Of a stretch of 64,000 nucleotides of DNA, positions 63,327 through 64,000 are shown one piece after another. The stretch's first letter is position 1, and every line of letters starts with the position of its first letter. The notes under the pieces are model-generated. The model had not been told where the DNA came from, ran no database searches, and saw only the letters and a program-made list of their open reading frames with translations. A program made the translations under genes and the position numbers. This DNA is from Lysobacteraceae bacterium (lineage in GTDB: Bacteria; Pseudomonadota; Gammaproteobacteria; Xanthomonadales; Xanthomonadaceae): NCBI GenBank assembly GCA_026005075.1, contig BPKJ01000006.1, forward strand, positions 62,001-126,000, written 5' to 3'.

Positions 63327-63720
63327 TCCGGCCCGGCAAGGCCGGATCGAGGCCGGTCTCGGCGTCCTGCTCGCACTGCTCGCGGCCATCGCGGTGGCCT
63401 GCTCCGGTCTGCCGCTGCCGCTCGGCGGCGCCTTGTGGCTGAGCGCTGCATGGAGCCTCGGGCGTGCACTCCGAGGACCGCGCCCGGCATGGGTCGGGCT
63501 CGAGGAGGGGGCGGTGACGCTGCACTGGGAGGATGGCGGCGCCTCGCAGCGCTGCCTCGAGGTGCGCAAGTGGGGACCGTGGCGGCTCGTGCGGCTTGCC
63601 CCCGTACAGGGGCGTCCGCCCGTGGCCCGGATCCTGGCCAGCGCGTCGAGCGCGGAGATGCGTCGGCGGCTGGGGCGGTTGTGCGCAGGGCTCGGCTCCG
63701 CACCGCGCGCCAGCGTGTAA
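63307..63720 (+). CDS. YgfX (CptA)-like membrane protein
   Basis: Small membrane protein of about 137 residues with two hydrophobic helices near its N-terminus ([21 protein letters not shown] and [14 protein letters not shown]) and a basic C-terminal domain with [24 protein letters not shown]. YgfX is the usual partner of SdhE (YgfY) and was proposed as a cell-shape-affecting toxin-like membrane protein; the role here is unproved. The start is uncertain: no ATG fits, TTG at 63307 gives family length and a GTG at 63262 would add 15 residues. Confidence 0.68.
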   Translation: MASCRLDPARQGRIEAGLGVLLALLAAIAVACSGLPLPLGGALWLSAAWSLGRALRGPRPAWVGLEEGAVTLHWEDGGASQRCLEVRKWGPWRLVRLAPVQGRPPVARILASASSAEMRRRLGRLCAGLGSAPRASV

Positions 63721-63750
63721 GCTTCGCCTTCCCCGGACCGTACCCGAACC

Positions 63751-64000
63751 ATGTTCCATCCTCTCCCGCTCGCGCTGGGCCTGCGCTACACCCGCGCCAA
63801 GCGGCGCAACCACTTCATCTCCTTCATCTCGGCGGTGTCGATGCTGGGTATCGCGCTCGGGGTGACCGTTCTGATCACGGTGATCTCGGTGATGAACGGG
63901 TTCGAGCAGGAGCTGCGTACGCGGATCCTCGGCATGGTGGCGCATGCCACCGTCTCCGGGCTCGGCGCACCGCTGCAGGACTGGCCGCGCGCCGTGGAGC
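63751..64000 (+). CDS. Lipoprotein-releasing permease LolC/LolE, N-terminal part (cut by window edge)
   Basis: First 83 residues of the inner-membrane subunit of the LolCDE ABC transporter, which extracts lipoproteins from the inner membrane and passes them to LolA. FHPLPLALGLRYTRAKRRNHFISFISAVSMLGIALGVTVLITVISVMNGFEQELRTRILG is the usual N-terminal helix and start of the periplasmic domain. It lies 30 bases after the ygfX-like gene. Whether it is LolC or LolE cannot be decided from this piece. Confidence 0.92.
   Translation, partial: MFHPLPLALGLRYTRAKRRNHFISFISAVSMLGIALGVTVLITVISVMNGFEQELRTRILGMVAHATVSGLGAPLQDWPRAVE

Overview
This 64 kb window is very GC-rich, gene-dense chromosomal DNA from a gammaproteobacterium. 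The gene order (leuS-lptE-holA-nadD-rsfS-rlmH; maf-rng-yhdP; scpA-scpB-rluB; smc-zipA-ligA; sdhCDAB-sdhE), YgfZ, EpmA, a DUF1249 protein and a MetX enzyme of the type seen in xanthomonads all point to Xanthomonadales/Lysobacterales or a close relative. Exported proteins with DGFE-type motifs fit this. The species cannot be named from the sequence. Most genes sit in operons with 1-4 base ATGA or GTGA overlaps, and there are no CRISPR arrays, rRNA genes, phages or insertion sequences.

Layout. 1-0.5 kb: tail of a DUF4139 protein. 0.6-1.7 kb: an orphan patatin phospholipase resembling CBASS CapV effectors. 1.8-7.6 kb: leuS, lptE, holA, nadD (frameshifted), rsfS, rlmH. 7.6-12.5 kb: accessory block of a Tat-exported DUF1501 protein, a DUF1800 protein, a Reeler-like exported protein and a fatty acid hydroxylase. 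12.7-19.7 kb: maf, rng, yhdP, tadA, orn. 19.7-23.1 kb: divergent ppsA and its regulator ppsR. 23.1-24.1 kb: DUF1249 protein, tRNA-Ala(GGC), tRNA-Glu(TTC) and opposing tRNA-Leu(CAA). 24.2-32.2 kb: the complete cytochrome c maturation operon ccmABCDEFGHI, ending in a translationally coupled metX. 32.3-36.4 kb: a 1379-residue secreted subtilisin-like protease. 36.5-38.5 kb: a glutamine transaminase/omega-amidase pair. 38.6-39.3 kb: a CsgG-like exported protein. 39.3-43 kb: rluB, scpB, scpA (both scp genes frameshifted) and a YciO/Sua5 protein. 43-44.5 kb: YciI, BolA and a parvulin lipoprotein. 44.5-55.5 kb: smc, zipA, an aldo/keto reductase, ligA, epmA, lolA, rarA, crcB. 55.5-59.4 kb: a peroxiredoxin, an Hsp20/DnaJ pair with a sigma-32-like promoter, a PhnD-like solute-binding protein, ygfZ. 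59.4-63.7 kb: sdhAF4 (frameshifted, short and easily overlooked), sdhC, sdhD, sdhA, sdhB, sdhE, ygfX. 63.75 kb to the end: start of lolC/lolE.

Several modules interlock. SMC and ScpAB form the chromosome condensin, ZipA anchors the divisome and LigA seals DNA. LptE, LolA and LolC/E maintain the outer membrane. SdhAF4, SdhE and YgfX serve succinate dehydrogenase, and Ccm supplies c-type cytochromes. The most striking feature is that four conserved genes (nadD, scpB, scpA, sdhAF4) each contain one apparent extra base. Removing it restores a full-length family member, so sequence errors are more likely than gene death. The best candidates for unexplored biology are the CapV-like patatin without a cyclase, the exported protein block with DGFE motifs, the repeat-tailed protease, and the ccm-metX coupling.
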